Assembly: GCF_016775005.1 (NCBI RefSeq)
Contig: NZ_JAEUXI010000002.1
Span: 1 to 64,000 of the forward strand
Direction: 5' to 3'
Length of the DNA stretch: 64,000 bases
Origin: Streptococcus suis
GTDB taxonomy: Bacteria > Bacillota > Bacilli > Lactobacillales > Streptococcaceae
Positions 29,829 through 37,879 of this stretch are shown in pieces. Numbering within the stretch: the stretch's first letter is position 1; each line of letters opens with the position of its first letter. The notes beneath the pieces were generated by a model. That model was not told where the DNA came from. It saw nothing but the letters and a program-made list of their open reading frames with translations, and ran no database searches. Made by a program: the position numbers and the translations under genes.

Positions 29829-30014
29829 TTACATCACAATCACGTTGAAATGATGTCCATCCAAATCTGTAAAGCTGGCACCGTAAAAGTCATAGGCATC
29901 TGTTGGTCGACCTGTAATTTGTCCACCATTGACTTCTACACGCTCCACCAAGCTGCCCACTTCTTCTTTAGTTGCTACATTGAGTGAAATCAAGACTTCA
30001 TCTTCAACTCTTTT
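29829..30014 (-). pseudogene. Remnant of a VOC (glyoxalase/bleomycin-resistance) family gene
   Basis: The minus strand from 30014 to the TAA at 29829 reads K-R-V-E-D-E-V-L-I-S-L, later G-G-Q-I-T-G-R-P-T-D and F-T-D-L-D-G-H-H-F-N-V-I. This is the C-terminal half of a VOC-fold protein, including the metal-site-bearing D-G-H segment. A TAG precedes it and no start or N-terminal half exists between here and mcrC. It is therefore a truncated gene of about 60 codons. The missing half is not found beyond mcrB either. The rest of the 29754-30058 gap holds an AT-rich inverted repeat (29772-29779 with 29801-29808) and nothing else I recognise. Confidence 0.8.
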
Positions 30015-30058
30015 CTAGTTGATAGGTTTAGTATAGTTGATTTTTCTTAGGGAAACAA

Positions 30059-31435
30059 TTATTTTGCCCCCATAACCTCAGAGATTTCTCCCCTAGACTT
30101 GGATAGAAGCGACTGTAGAAAGACCTGCTCATTTCTTTCTATTTGCTGGCAAAACTCATCAAAAGATGCTACTCCTTGAGGGATCGCCAAGCCCAGTTTT
30201 TCAACCACGACTGGTTCATTTCTTCTTTGACCTTTCCCCTCCAACAATTCATACTGCTTACTCTCTTCAATTTTCCCAGAATGAGGAAATAAATAAAAGC
30301 CTTTCCGAGCATCAAATCGGTACATATAGGCCACTAGCTGCAAGTAATCCCTTCCTTTGATATTGTCGATAGGTTTGTACTTGGCATCTGCAACAACCCT
30401 TTTCGAAAGGGAAACAAAATCAGGATAAATACGCCCATTTCCACCTTGAAACATGGAAAAACTGCCACTCTTCGCCTTATTTCGCGGATGATGAAACTCT
30501 TCCCCTAACAGTTGTGCTAGATATTCTTCCCATAGCCAAGCCACATCAAACAGAATACCTTGAATTTTCTGCTGCTGCCTCTCCCCAACACCATGCCTTG
30601 TTCCTTTCAGAATCAACAAACAAAGTTTTTGCAAGGTCCCATATTCATGATAATAAGCATGACGAACAGGTGCAACTTGGTTTTGGTAGATGATTTTTGT
30701 CCTATCTGCTAATTGGTAGCGAGGAGTCGCTTGAATGACTGTTTCTATATTCTCCCTATCCTTGTCTTGAAATAGCAGGGACGTACGTGAAAGTTGGTGC
30801 CCCTTGATATACTCGATAGTATGTCGGACCAGTTGCATCAGATTATTATCAAAAGAAAACTCCCTGGTGCTATAAGCCATCTTCCCTTCAAATGGTGTGC
30901 TAGTTTTCAATTGCCGAGCGATATCCAAGGCTCCCTTCAAATTCGCATCATGATGATGAAAACGGCGATATTCTTTGTAGAGTCCCTTTCGTAAAGCAGC
31001 CTGAAGAAATGATGGAAAAAGGCAAATAAACAGCTGATAGAATTGCTGTTCGAGTGAAAATGAGGTTTCTAGATTGGTGACATTGAGATGAAGCACCTTC
31101 TGTAACATGTAATGCAGAAAATAATCTTCCTTATCACTTTGAGCAAAGCGGGAATGAATCGTCAACTGGTCATTCTGATATCCGATAAAGCCAATGACAT
31201 TTCCAGTCCGTAAGGAATGATCGACAGTCTCAAACAGCTTTTCTGATTTGTCGAGATCAGGAATTTCTTGCCAGCTCGTCGGAAACAGGAATAAACCCTG
31301 TTCTTTGGCTAAAGACTCCAAACTCCTATCAAGCAAGTGATCCGCCAAAAAAGGATACCGCTCTTTAAAAACTGATTTCGAAATCCCATGCTGATTGTCT
31401 CTAATCCACATCGTCCATTTCCTCAAGCTTATCAA
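30059..31435 (-). CDS. mcrC: McrC-type nuclease subunit of a modification-dependent restriction system
   Basis: 458 aa. McrC is the endonuclease partner of the McrB GTPase; together they cut DNA containing modified cytosine. The C-terminal half shows a PD-(D/E)xK site: Y-P-D-F-V-S followed about ten residues later by V-A-D-A-K-Y-K-P (around 330-350). N-terminal beta-rich region and the I-Q-G-I-L-F-D-V-A-W-L-W-E segment typify McrBC 5-methylcytosine restriction subunit C. Its start overlaps mcrB by 35 nt. The locus sits against a truncated VOC gene, which suggests acquisition. Confidence 0.85.
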   Translation of the reverse strand: MISLRKWTMWIRDNQHGISKSVFKERYPFLADHLLDRSLESLAKEQGLFLFPTSWQEIPDLDKSEKLFETVDHSLRTGNVIGFIGYQNDQLTIHSRFAQSDKEDYFLHYMLQKVLHLNVTNLETSFSLEQQFYQLFICLFPSFLQAALRKGLYKEYRRFHHHDANLKGALDIARQLKTSTPFEGKMAYSTREFSFDNNLMQLVRHTIEYIKGHQLSRTSLLFQDKDRENIETVIQATPRYQLADRTKIIYQNQVAPVRHAYYHEYGTLQKLCLLILKGTRHGVGERQQQKIQGILFDVAWLWEEYLAQLLGEEFHHPRNKAKSGSFSMFQGGNGRIYPDFVSLSKRVVADAKYKPIDNIKGRDYLQLVAYMYRFDARKGFYLFPHSGKIEESKQYELLEGKGQRRNEPVVVEKLGLAIPQGVASFDEFCQQIERNEQVFLQSLLSKSRGEISEVMGAK

Positions 31436-32939
31436 ATGCAGCTTTCAATTCCTCTAACTGTTCCGCCTCTTGATAGCTACCTCGAAGATATTCTTCTAAC
31501 AAGGGCTGAATATAATCTTGCCATAGCCGTTCATAATCGTAATCCAGTTGCGGAAGAGCTAAAAAATAGGATGGTCCGATATGGTAGTTTCGATTGAGAT
31601 CCGCTATTTTTTCAATTGCCTGATTAAGATGTCTCAGTCGGACGGTCGCTTCTAGAATCTTACTGTCGTCTAGCTGATTCTTCCACATCCCTAAACAATC
31701 TTCAGCTTTTATCTCAACAAAACGAAAACGACGTCGCATGGCAAAATCAAAACTATCCACCGAACGGTCAATATCATTCATGGTACCAATGATATAAACA
31801 TTTTCCGGAATATAGAACTTTTCTTCCCCTTCATGCATATTAGCATACTGAGTCGAAATTGCTCCCTTTTTGCCCCGATAACCAGGATCAATAGCATAGA
31901 ACAACTCACCAAAAATCTTGGAAATCTCCCCACGGTTGATTTCATCGATGATAAAGACGAATTTTTTGTCAGATTGAATATCTTCAGGAGCTTGATAGGG
32001 TTTTAGACCGAATTTTTCTGCCATTTCTTTAATAATCGCTTTGCGATAGGTATCAAAGCCACCTTTTGGCGTTCCTGGTAGGCCACGGTAAACATTATAA
32101 CATTGGTTACGGTTATAGAATCGACTATCTGATTCTTTCTCTGTTACGCCAGTCATATCCCCTTTTTCATAGGCCACTAAATTCATCGGCTTGCCTTTGA
32201 GAGTTTTCATCCTGTAGCCGTCTGGCTCATCAGAAACAGCCTCCCAAAACTTTTCCCAAGCCTCGTCAAAGTTGTCCTGTCCTCCAGTTTTTGAGGAATC
32301 CATAGCTTTTTGACAAAACTCTTTGAAAATTCCAGATTTGATGTCAAACTTGATTTCTCCAGAATCATCTTTTACCGGTCGCAAGCCTTCCACAAAATCC
32401 GTGTAATCATAGGAAGGATGAAATTGAACAAAACCGATTTGTTCTGGATGTCCATCTGTCAATTCCTCTGCAATTTGCTTGGCAAGATAGGTTTTTCCTG
32501 TACCAGGTGCCCCACGGAGAATGAGGTTGCGGGAAGAAATTAAGCTAGTTTTTAATGTCGATTTCATTTTATCCCTTTCTTTGATTACTTGTTCATTTAC
32601 CTCAGCAAATGGTTTTTCACTAAGTCTAACCCCCTCGTAGGATTTCCGAACGAAAGGCAAGACCCTGTCGATATCCTCTTCCGATTGTATATAGCAATTA
32701 GCATCAATAGCCCAGCCATGTTGCTTGGGTGCAATGGTAAACAAGGTCTTCTCCTGGCTGGATAAGAAACGAGAAAGGATGGCTACCTTTATCCCAACTC
32801 TACTCTTGGATATCTCTATAAAATTTCGTTTTTTATCTTTCTTATTTTCTACGCTAAAGGCAGTATAACTATTCGTTTCATGTTGAACAGCATTCGGAAA
32901 TGCTTCTCTTACCTTTCTCAATACAAGTTCCTTATCCAC
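31401..32939 (-). CDS. mcrB: McrB-type AAA+ GTPase of a modification-dependent restriction system
   Basis: 512 aa. AAA+ motor that uses GTP and translocates DNA for McrC cleavage. Walker A GAPGTGKTYLA (about 145-155), Walker B FIIDEINRGEISK, and the McrB-specific GTMNDIDRS motif followed by MRRRFRF. The N-terminal about 110 residues form a separate small domain (perhaps DUF5655-like, low confidence) that may recognise DNA; it differs from E. coli McrB. I place the start at a GTG (32939) after SD AGGAAGAG; a GTG at 32957 is the alternative. Target modification unknown. Confidence 0.85.
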   Translation of the reverse strand: MDKELVLRKVREAFPNAVQHETNSYTAFSVENKKDKKRNFIEISKSRVGIKVAILSRFLSSQEKTLFTIAPKQHGWAIDANCYIQSEEDIDRVLPFVRKSYEGVRLSEKPFAEVNEQVIKERDKMKSTLKTSLISSRNLILRGAPGTGKTYLAKQIAEELTDGHPEQIGFVQFHPSYDYTDFVEGLRPVKDDSGEIKFDIKSGIFKEFCQKAMDSSKTGGQDNFDEAWEKFWEAVSDEPDGYRMKTLKGKPMNLVAYEKGDMTGVTEKESDSRFYNRNQCYNVYRGLPGTPKGGFDTYRKAIIKEMAEKFGLKPYQAPEDIQSDKKFVFIIDEINRGEISKIFGELFYAIDPGYRGKKGAISTQYANMHEGEEKFYIPENVYIIGTMNDIDRSVDSFDFAMRRRFRFVEIKAEDCLGMWKNQLDDSKILEATVRLRHLNQAIEKIADLNRNYHIGPSYFLALPQLDYDYERLWQDYIQPLLEEYLRGSYQEAEQLEELKAAFDKLEEMDDVD

Positions 32940-32968
32940 TTCTGCTCTTCCTTTCACCTGATTGACAC

Positions 32969-33005
32969 AAAAAATCCCTACTATGTCATTATATCATAGT
33001 AGGGA
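32969..33005 (-). terminator. trhO terminator whose loop contains the mcrB -10 box
   Basis: 11-bp perfect stem TCCCTACTATG/CATAGTAGGGA (32975-32985 with 32995-33005) followed by TTTTTT on the minus strand. The loop plus flanking stem bases contain an extended -10 TGATATAAT (-10 at 32988-32993), about 50 nt before the mcrB GTG. One element therefore looks like both the end of trhO and the promoter of mcrB. Confidence 0.75.
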
Positions 33006-33024
33006 ACTGATTTTCTAATTCAAT

Positions 33025-34005
33025 TTATACCAATACTGGCAATTCTTCACCAATCGCTTCCAAGCGTTCTGCCCATTCTTGACGGGTCAAACCGTTTTCA
33101 GTGATGTAACGGTTGCGCTCGTGAGCACGGCATTCGGCTGAGCAACCACGAACATACTTGTGCTCGTTTTCTTCTGACATAAGGGTGCGGCGGTTACAGA
33201 ATGGGTTGCCACAGTTGACATAGCGTTCACATGGTGTACCATCGAACCAGTCCTTACCAACAACAACTGGATCTACATGGTTGACATCAACCGCGATACG
33301 CTCGTCAAAGACATACATCTTACCATCCCATAGTTCACCACGAACTTCTGGGTCTTTACCATAGGTTGCGATCCCACCGTGGAGCTGGCCGACATCCTTG
33401 TAGCCTTCACGAACCATCCAGCCGGAGAATTTCTCACAGCGAACACCACCAGTACAGTAAACAACCACGCGCTTGTCCATGAATTTTTCTTTGTTGTCAC
33501 GAACCCATTGTGGCAACTCACGGAAGTTGCGGATGTCTGGGCGGATGGCACCGCGGAAGTGACCAAGGTCGTACTCGTAGTCATTACGGGTATCCAAAAC
33601 AACTGTATCTTCGTCCAAGAGAGCTTCTTTGAACTCTTTTGGTGACAGGTAGGCACCTGTCGTTACAAGTGGGTCAATGTCGCTGTCGAAGTCGTTGTCT
33701 TCCAAACCAAGGTGAACAATTTCTTTTTTATAACGAACAAACATCTTCTTGAAAGCTTGCTCATTTTCTTCATCAATCTTAAACCACAAATCGCTGAACA
33801 ATGGGTTTGCATGAACATAGTCCATGTATTTTTGGGTTGTTTCGTAGTCACCAGAAACAGTACCATTGATACCTTCATCGGCAATCAAGATACGGCCTTT
33901 GAGTCCGATAGACTTACAGAAAGCCAAGTGCTCAGCAGCATATTCTTTGGCATTTTCAATTGGAACATACTTGTAATAGAGTAGAACGCGAATATCTTTT
34001 GACAT
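33025..34005 (-). CDS. trhO: tRNA U34 hydroxylase, rhodanese-like
   Basis: 326 aa. TrhO (YceA) makes 5-hydroxyuridine at tRNA position 34 using oxygen. N-terminal ferredoxin-like domain (1-100), rhodanese domain (about 120-220) with active-site Cys in [11 protein letters not shown], and a C-terminal Cys cluster (C-x6-C, C-x3-C pattern) typical of this family. Own promoter (34069-34096). Nothing unusual in length. Confidence 0.92.
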   Translation of the reverse strand: MSKDIRVLLYYKYVPIENAKEYAAEHLAFCKSIGLKGRILIADEGINGTVSGDYETTQKYMDYVHANPLFSDLWFKIDEENEQAFKKMFVRYKKEIVHLGLEDNDFDSDIDPLVTTGAYLSPKEFKEALLDEDTVVLDTRNDYEYDLGHFRGAIRPDIRNFRELPQWVRDNKEKFMDKRVVVYCTGGVRCEKFSGWMVREGYKDVGQLHGGIATYGKDPEVRGELWDGKMYVFDERIAVDVNHVDPVVVGKDWFDGTPCERYVNCGNPFCNRRTLMSEENEHKYVRGCSAECRAHERNRYITENGLTRQEWAERLEAIGEELPVLV

Positions 34006-34068
34006 AGTGTCTCCTTTTCAATCTTTGCAATAGATTTTAAAGCTATACGATAGCGCATAGTCCTCTCA

Positions 34069-34096
34069 ATTATACTCTTTTCATTCTGGTTTTCAA
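34069..34096 (-). promoter_or_regulatory. trhO promoter
   Basis: Minus strand -35 TTGAAA (34091-34096), 16-nt spacer, -10 TATAAT (34069-34074). Confidence 0.7.
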
Positions 34097-34122
34097 AATG
34101 ATTTGCTTCCAAGTTTGCCTGC

Positions 34123-35097
34123 TTATTCTGGTAAATTTTGCTTTAAATTTTTTAATTGCTTTAGGGTGCTACTTGGTAAAATTTGCTTCACTTTCGAACA
34201 ATGGCGCTTCTCTACATGTCCTTTCCAAGCTTCCTTAATCGGGTCTGGTTGGGTATTTTTTCGACAACAACTTGGGTGTTTTTCTACTGGTTGCGGAGCT
34301 TGCTCCAATGGTGTCACTTGCTGACAATCTGCGGTCGACTTCTCTTTGGACGATGCTCTGCCTGCAAAATACTTTCGCCATAAACCTTGAACAAAACTGA
34401 ATACCTTCCGCCACCAAGCAAAGAAGCCCTGCTTTTCCCCAAGAGAAACTGGCGTAGCAATTAAGGATTCTTCCTGGACCAAGGTTAAGAGCTGTTTCCG
34501 AACCTTCCAGCGTAGGGTTTGTGGGGCTGGCTTTTGATTAAAGGCTTGGACCTCCTTGAGCCGTACTAGATAGGGCGCAATAAAAGGTGTTGGGTAAAAG
34601 CGAAAGCTAGAGGAATTTCCCATCGAAGTAGATATCAATAAGCCGGTCACCAATAACTCTTTGATTAACTTCACCTGTTTTTCTTGAAAGCGATAGAGGT
34701 AACGAGTCTCCCCTTCCACCTCTTCAAGATACACTTCTAGCTTTCCTTTGCGCCGTCGCCCATAGACTTTGGCCCCCATCCTCTCTGCCTTTAGCATAAA
34801 GCGGAGCAGGAAAAAAGTGCCTTCCTTTAACCGCCTCCAGTCGTGATCTTGGTACAAGAAGCTCCGAATTTTCCCCCGCATATAGAAATCCCCATGATCG
34901 ACATGAAAAGTTGGTTGTTGGTAATGCGAGCGGCTAGGATGGTTGCTAATCCGAAACACTTTGTAATAGACATGGTCACAGCTGACACAGGAATAGATGG
35001 ATTGGCTGGTTTTGGATTGGTAGAGATGGATCAATTCTTCTCCAGGGTTTAGGATAGACTCAATCACCGCACCAACCTTTTCAACGGTCCAAGTCAT
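34123..35097 (-). CDS. Uncharacterised protein with CxxC and Cys-Cys motifs
   Basis: 324 aa; I do not recognise the family. It starts M-T-W-T-V-E-K-V-G, with SD GAGG before the ATG at 35097; 35109 would add four residues without an SD. Visible features: CVSCDH near residue 40, a basic stretch around 105-115 (YGRRRKGK), an aromatic hydrophobic patch (FFAWWRKVFSFVQGLW) near 225-240 and a basic Cys-containing tail (H-P-S-C-C-R-K-N). No signal peptide or clear membrane helix. The CxxC plus basic patches could mean metal or nucleic-acid binding; that is a guess. It lies between trhO and an ECF S component with no clear functional link. Confidence 0.75.
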   Translation of the reverse strand: MTWTVEKVGAVIESILNPGEELIHLYQSKTSQSIYSCVSCDHVYYKVFRISNHPSRSHYQQPTFHVDHGDFYMRGKIRSFLYQDHDWRRLKEGTFFLLRFMLKAERMGAKVYGRRRKGKLEVYLEEVEGETRYLYRFQEKQVKLIKELLVTGLLISTSMGNSSSFRFYPTPFIAPYLVRLKEVQAFNQKPAPQTLRWKVRKQLLTLVQEESLIATPVSLGEKQGFFAWWRKVFSFVQGLWRKYFAGRASSKEKSTADCQQVTPLEQAPQPVEKHPSCCRKNTQPDPIKEAWKGHVEKRHCSKVKQILPSSTLKQLKNLKQNLPE

Positions 35098-35161
35098 ACG
35101 ACACCTCACTAAATGAATAGCTTCACAAATGTTAATATATTAATTTTACCATAATTACAGC

Positions 35162-35188
35162 AAAAAAACCACCTAGAAATAGGTGGTT
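35162..35188 (-). terminator. Terminator after the ECF S component
   Basis: 9-bp stem AACCACCTA/TAGGTGGTT (35167-35175 with 35180-35188), GNRA-like 4-nt loop, then TTTTTTT on the minus strand. Confidence 0.88.
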
Positions 35189-35194
35189 CCTGGA

Positions 35195-35746
35195 TTAGTC
35201 TTTTGAAAGACTGTTTGAACGTGTTTGTGTTTTGGCATAGATAGACAGCAAGATGGTTCCTGCTACAGCGACTGTCACACTATTGACAATACCAGCAACC
35301 AAACCTTGAGCAAAGACCTTATTAGCTGGCTCGCTGTAAATAACAATATCCAAAAGTGGTGCAATCAAGCCCCAGGCTACGATGTTGGCAACCACCTGTG
35401 TCACGTTGAAAAAGACGATGTCCTTCTTCTCAAAGATTCCTTCATCAAGACGAAGGCTTCGTTTGGCAACACCCAAGACTAGACCAAAGACTCCTGATGC
35501 CAAGACCCACGACCACCATGGTGAGCCATACTGGAGCGAGTCTTTGAAGGCATGGCCGATAAAACCAACTAAAAAGCCAACAATCGGTCCAAAAACGGTC
35601 GCCAAAAGAGATTGAACAGCGTATTGAAGCTGGATAGATGTATTTGGAACAACAAGGGTTGGGATACTAATCAGAATCCCGATAACCACAAAGAGGGCAG
35701 CACCGATACCGGTTGCGACAACAGTTCTAATCGAATTATTTTTCAT
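35195..35746 (-). CDS. ECF transporter S component, UPF0397 family
   Basis: 183 aa membrane protein with five to six helices. S components bind a vitamin or similar substrate and dock on EcfT. The UPF0397 signature G-A-A-L-F-V-V-I-G near residue 15 and the [11 protein letters not shown] loop near 65-75 are visible. In pneumococci a UPF0397 gene sits directly before a fused double ATPase and EcfT. Here those partners are 5.5 kb away (27196-29696). It shares a promoter with the SAM hydrolase upstream (20-nt gap), which may hint at a nucleoside- or methionine-related substrate; that is inference. Confidence 0.85.
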   Translation of the reverse strand: MKNNSIRTVVATGIGAALFVVIGILISIPTLVVPNTSIQLQYAVQSLLATVFGPIVGFLVGFIGHAFKDSLQYGSPWWSWVLASGVFGLVLGVAKRSLRLDEGIFEKKDIVFFNVTQVVANIVAWGLIAPLLDIVIYSEPANKVFAQGLVAGIVNSVTVAVAGTILLSIYAKTQTRSNSLSKD

Positions 35747-35766
35747 AATAGTCTCCTAACTAGTTT

Positions 35767-36615
35767 TTAATTTACAATGCGTTTGATTTCAATATGCCAA
35801 TTCTGTCCGACACCAACGTTATAAGCCTTGGCAAAGGAACCTTGGTTAATAGCCAACCCGACTCGATAAAGGGAGTTGATATAAAGAAGCGGTTGTCCAA
35901 TTCGAACATCTGCAAAGGACTTGCCATAGGTCACCTGGTTTTGATAGACCAACATGTCATTATTGTAGATCGTCACTTCAAATCGGTCGTTAAAGGCTGG
36001 ATTGAGATTATAAAACTCTTCGCGCGTGATGGAAGTCCAAAGTGAGCCAAATCGGACATCCAGGATATCGATTGCCCCTTTGACAAAGTCTGCCCCCACT
36101 TCTGTCGGAACAGTTGGAATCTCGACAATATCTGCAACCTGCAACTCTGGTCCAACTTCTTCAAAGCTGATGTGCCCGGATGCTAGCTTAGCGCCTGTGT
36201 AGGCGTAAACATCTCGACCGTGGAAGGTATAGGAATGTTCCGTATTGGCACGGCGATTGGCTACTTCTGAGATTTCTCGTACAGCCTTGATACCAACGTG
36301 TTGCTTGATAAAAGAAAGGGTTCCATTATCAGGGGTCACAATGTAGTGGTTTTGTTCTGTCAAGGCAACCACACTTTTCCGTTTTGAGCCAACACCTGGA
36401 TCCACAACGGATACAAATGTCGTTCCTTCTGGCCAATATTCAACCGTTTGGAAAAGACGGTAGGAGCCTTCAAAAATATTATAAGGGGTGATATCGTGTG
36501 TTAGATTGTGGACAACCAAGTCTCTCGATTCTTGCAAGGCCACACCGATCATAGCAGATACAGCACCGTCCACAAGTCCAAAGTCTGACTGGAGGACCAA
36601 AAGATTATTTGACAT
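35767..36615 (-). CDS. SAM hydroxide adenosyltransferase (DUF62 family)
   Basis: 282 aa. DUF62 enzymes cleave S-adenosylmethionine to adenosine and methionine with water. N-terminal L-Q-S-D-F-G-L-V-D-G with catalytic Asp, then VVDPGVGSKR and TPDNGTLS. The C-terminal beta domain ends in I-N-Q-G-S-F-A. The start at 36615 follows GAAGGAG; an ATG at 36648 lies in the promoter. First gene of a two-gene unit with the ECF S component. Confidence 0.88.
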   Translation of the reverse strand: MSNNLLVLQSDFGLVDGAVSAMIGVALQESRDLVVHNLTHDITPYNIFEGSYRLFQTVEYWPEGTTFVSVVDPGVGSKRKSVVALTEQNHYIVTPDNGTLSFIKQHVGIKAVREISEVANRRANTEHSYTFHGRDVYAYTGAKLASGHISFEEVGPELQVADIVEIPTVPTEVGADFVKGAIDILDVRFGSLWTSITREEFYNLNPAFNDRFEVTIYNNDMLVYQNQVTYGKSFADVRIGQPLLYINSLYRVGLAINQGSFAKAYNVGVGQNWHIEIKRIVN

Positions 36616-36643
36616 AGTTTCTCCTTCAAATTGGTTCTCTACC

Positions 36644-36672
36644 ATCATATCAGATTTTCAAAGCACTTTCAA
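36644..36672 (-). promoter_or_regulatory. Promoter of SAM hydrolase-ECF S component
   Basis: Minus strand -35 TTGAAA (36667-36672), 17-nt spacer, extended -10 TGATATGAT (-10 at 36644-36649). Confidence 0.7.
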
Positions 36673-36727
36673 ATTGCTTTTGCAAGAGAACTAGTTATAG
36701 CGAACAACTATACTCTCCTTCGATTGG

Positions 36728-36758
36728 CAAAAGAAAAGACGAGAAAATCTCGTCTTTT
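36728..36758 (-). terminator. Terminator of lplA
   Basis: 11-bp stem AAAAGACGAGA/TCTCGTCTTTT (36734-36744 with 36748-36758), then CTTTTG on the minus strand, 3 nt past the lplA stop. Confidence 0.82.
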
Positions 36759-36760
36759 CC

Positions 36761-37750
36761 TTAAGCTACAATCGCTTTTGCTACCTCTTCTGTTGTCATA
36801 CGTGAGAAGTAGTAAGTGGTGTCAATTTCTTGTAATTTGGCAAGGACATCTGCGTACTCGTAGCGAGTGCCTACCAGCAAATCTTCAATATCCGATACAT
36901 CACCGATACCGAAGAAGTCTCCGTAAATCTTGATAGATTCGATGACAGATTTTTCAGCCTTGATGTAGGTTGTGATTTTACCAGCTGGGTAACGAACGCT
37001 ACGCTCCACTGTGTATTCTGGTGTTTGACCGTAGGTCCAATCCCATGTCGCAAACTGGGTATCACGGATTTCTTGGATACGAGCCAAGTCGCCTTCTGAC
37101 AAGACATACTCGTCCATATCTGGATATTCTTGCTTCATCTGATTGAGGATAGCGTCCTTGAACTCCAAGACTGTCATCTTCTCTGGTAATTCGTTGTTGA
37201 TGTTGGTTACGCGGGCACGGACTGACTTGACACCCTTGGATTCAATCTTGTCCTTGCTGACCTTGAGGGCACTTGCGAGGACTGACATATCCACATCAAA
37301 GAGCAGGCAACCGTGGTGCATCATGCGACCTTTGGCATAGGCTTGGGCGTTACCACAGATTTTCTTGCCGTCGATTTCCAGGTCATTACGACCGGTGAAA
37401 TTCGCCTCAACACCCAGTGTCGCAAGGGTATCAATTACAGGCTTGGAGAAGGTTTTGAAATCAAAAGCTCCCTCGTCTGCCTTATTTGAAATAATAGTAT
37501 AGTTGAGGTTGTTGAGGTCGTGATAGACAGCGCCACCACCTGACAGACGGCGAACAACATGGATACCATTTTCGTCTGTGAATTCCTTGTTGATTTCTTC
37601 AATAGCATTCTGGTGCTTACCGATAATGATGGCAGGCTCATTGATCCAGAGAATAAAAATTTCGTCAATATCTGTTAATTCCTTGAAAGCATAGGCTTCG
37701 AGGGCAATGTTATAGGCTGGGTCATTGCTGTTATTTACGATGTATTTCAT
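36761..37750 (-). CDS. lplA: Lipoate-protein ligase A
   Basis: 329 aa. It attaches scavenged lipoate to lipoyl domains via lipoyl-AMP. Motifs: RRLSGGGAVYHD (about 70-81, lipoate site), N-L-N-Y-T and the C-terminal accessory domain after about 250. Likely clients in this window are the lipoyl domains of pdhC and lpdA 2-6 kb away. No lipoate-synthesis genes are seen here. Own promoter at 37781-37809. Confidence 0.94.
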   Translation of the reverse strand: MKYIVNNSNDPAYNIALEAYAFKELTDIDEIFILWINEPAIIIGKHQNAIEEINKEFTDENGIHVVRRLSGGGAVYHDLNNLNYTIISNKADEGAFDFKTFSKPVIDTLATLGVEANFTGRNDLEIDGKKICGNAQAYAKGRMMHHGCLLFDVDMSVLASALKVSKDKIESKGVKSVRARVTNINNELPEKMTVLEFKDAILNQMKQEYPDMDEYVLSEGDLARIQEIRDTQFATWDWTYGQTPEYTVERSVRYPAGKITTYIKAEKSVIESIKIYGDFFGIGDVSDIEDLLVGTRYEYADVLAKLQEIDTTYYFSRMTTEEVAKAIVA

Positions 37751-37780
37751 GCGAAACTCCTTTATTGTTAACTAATTTTT

Positions 37781-37809
37781 ATTATAGTGGAAACGATAAC
37801 AAAAGGCAA
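37781..37809 (-). promoter_or_regulatory. lplA promoter
   Basis: Minus strand -35 TTGCCT (37804-37809), 17-nt spacer, -10 TATAAT (37781-37786). Confidence 0.7.
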
Positions 37810-37837
37810 GTATTGAAACTCTTCTTGTCCATTCTTG

Positions 37838-37852
37838 AATTTTCTGAAAAAT
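37838..37852. promoter_or_regulatory. Candidate CodY box
   Basis: AATTTTCTGAAAAAT matches the CodY consensus AATTTTCWGAAAATT at 14 of 15 positions. It lies 28 nt before the ATG of the membrane protein at 37880 and about 30 nt upstream of the divergent lplA -35. CodY represses many amino-acid and metabolic genes when branched-chain amino acids and GTP are plentiful. Confidence 0.55.
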
Positions 37853-37879
37853 GATGGTAGGCTATAAAAGGAGGTTTTC

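Noticed and set aside
35747..36760. Possible riboswitch before the SAM hydrolase/ECF S genes
   Set aside because: The leader between promoter and start is only about 20-25 nt, too short for any known SAM or vitamin riboswitch.
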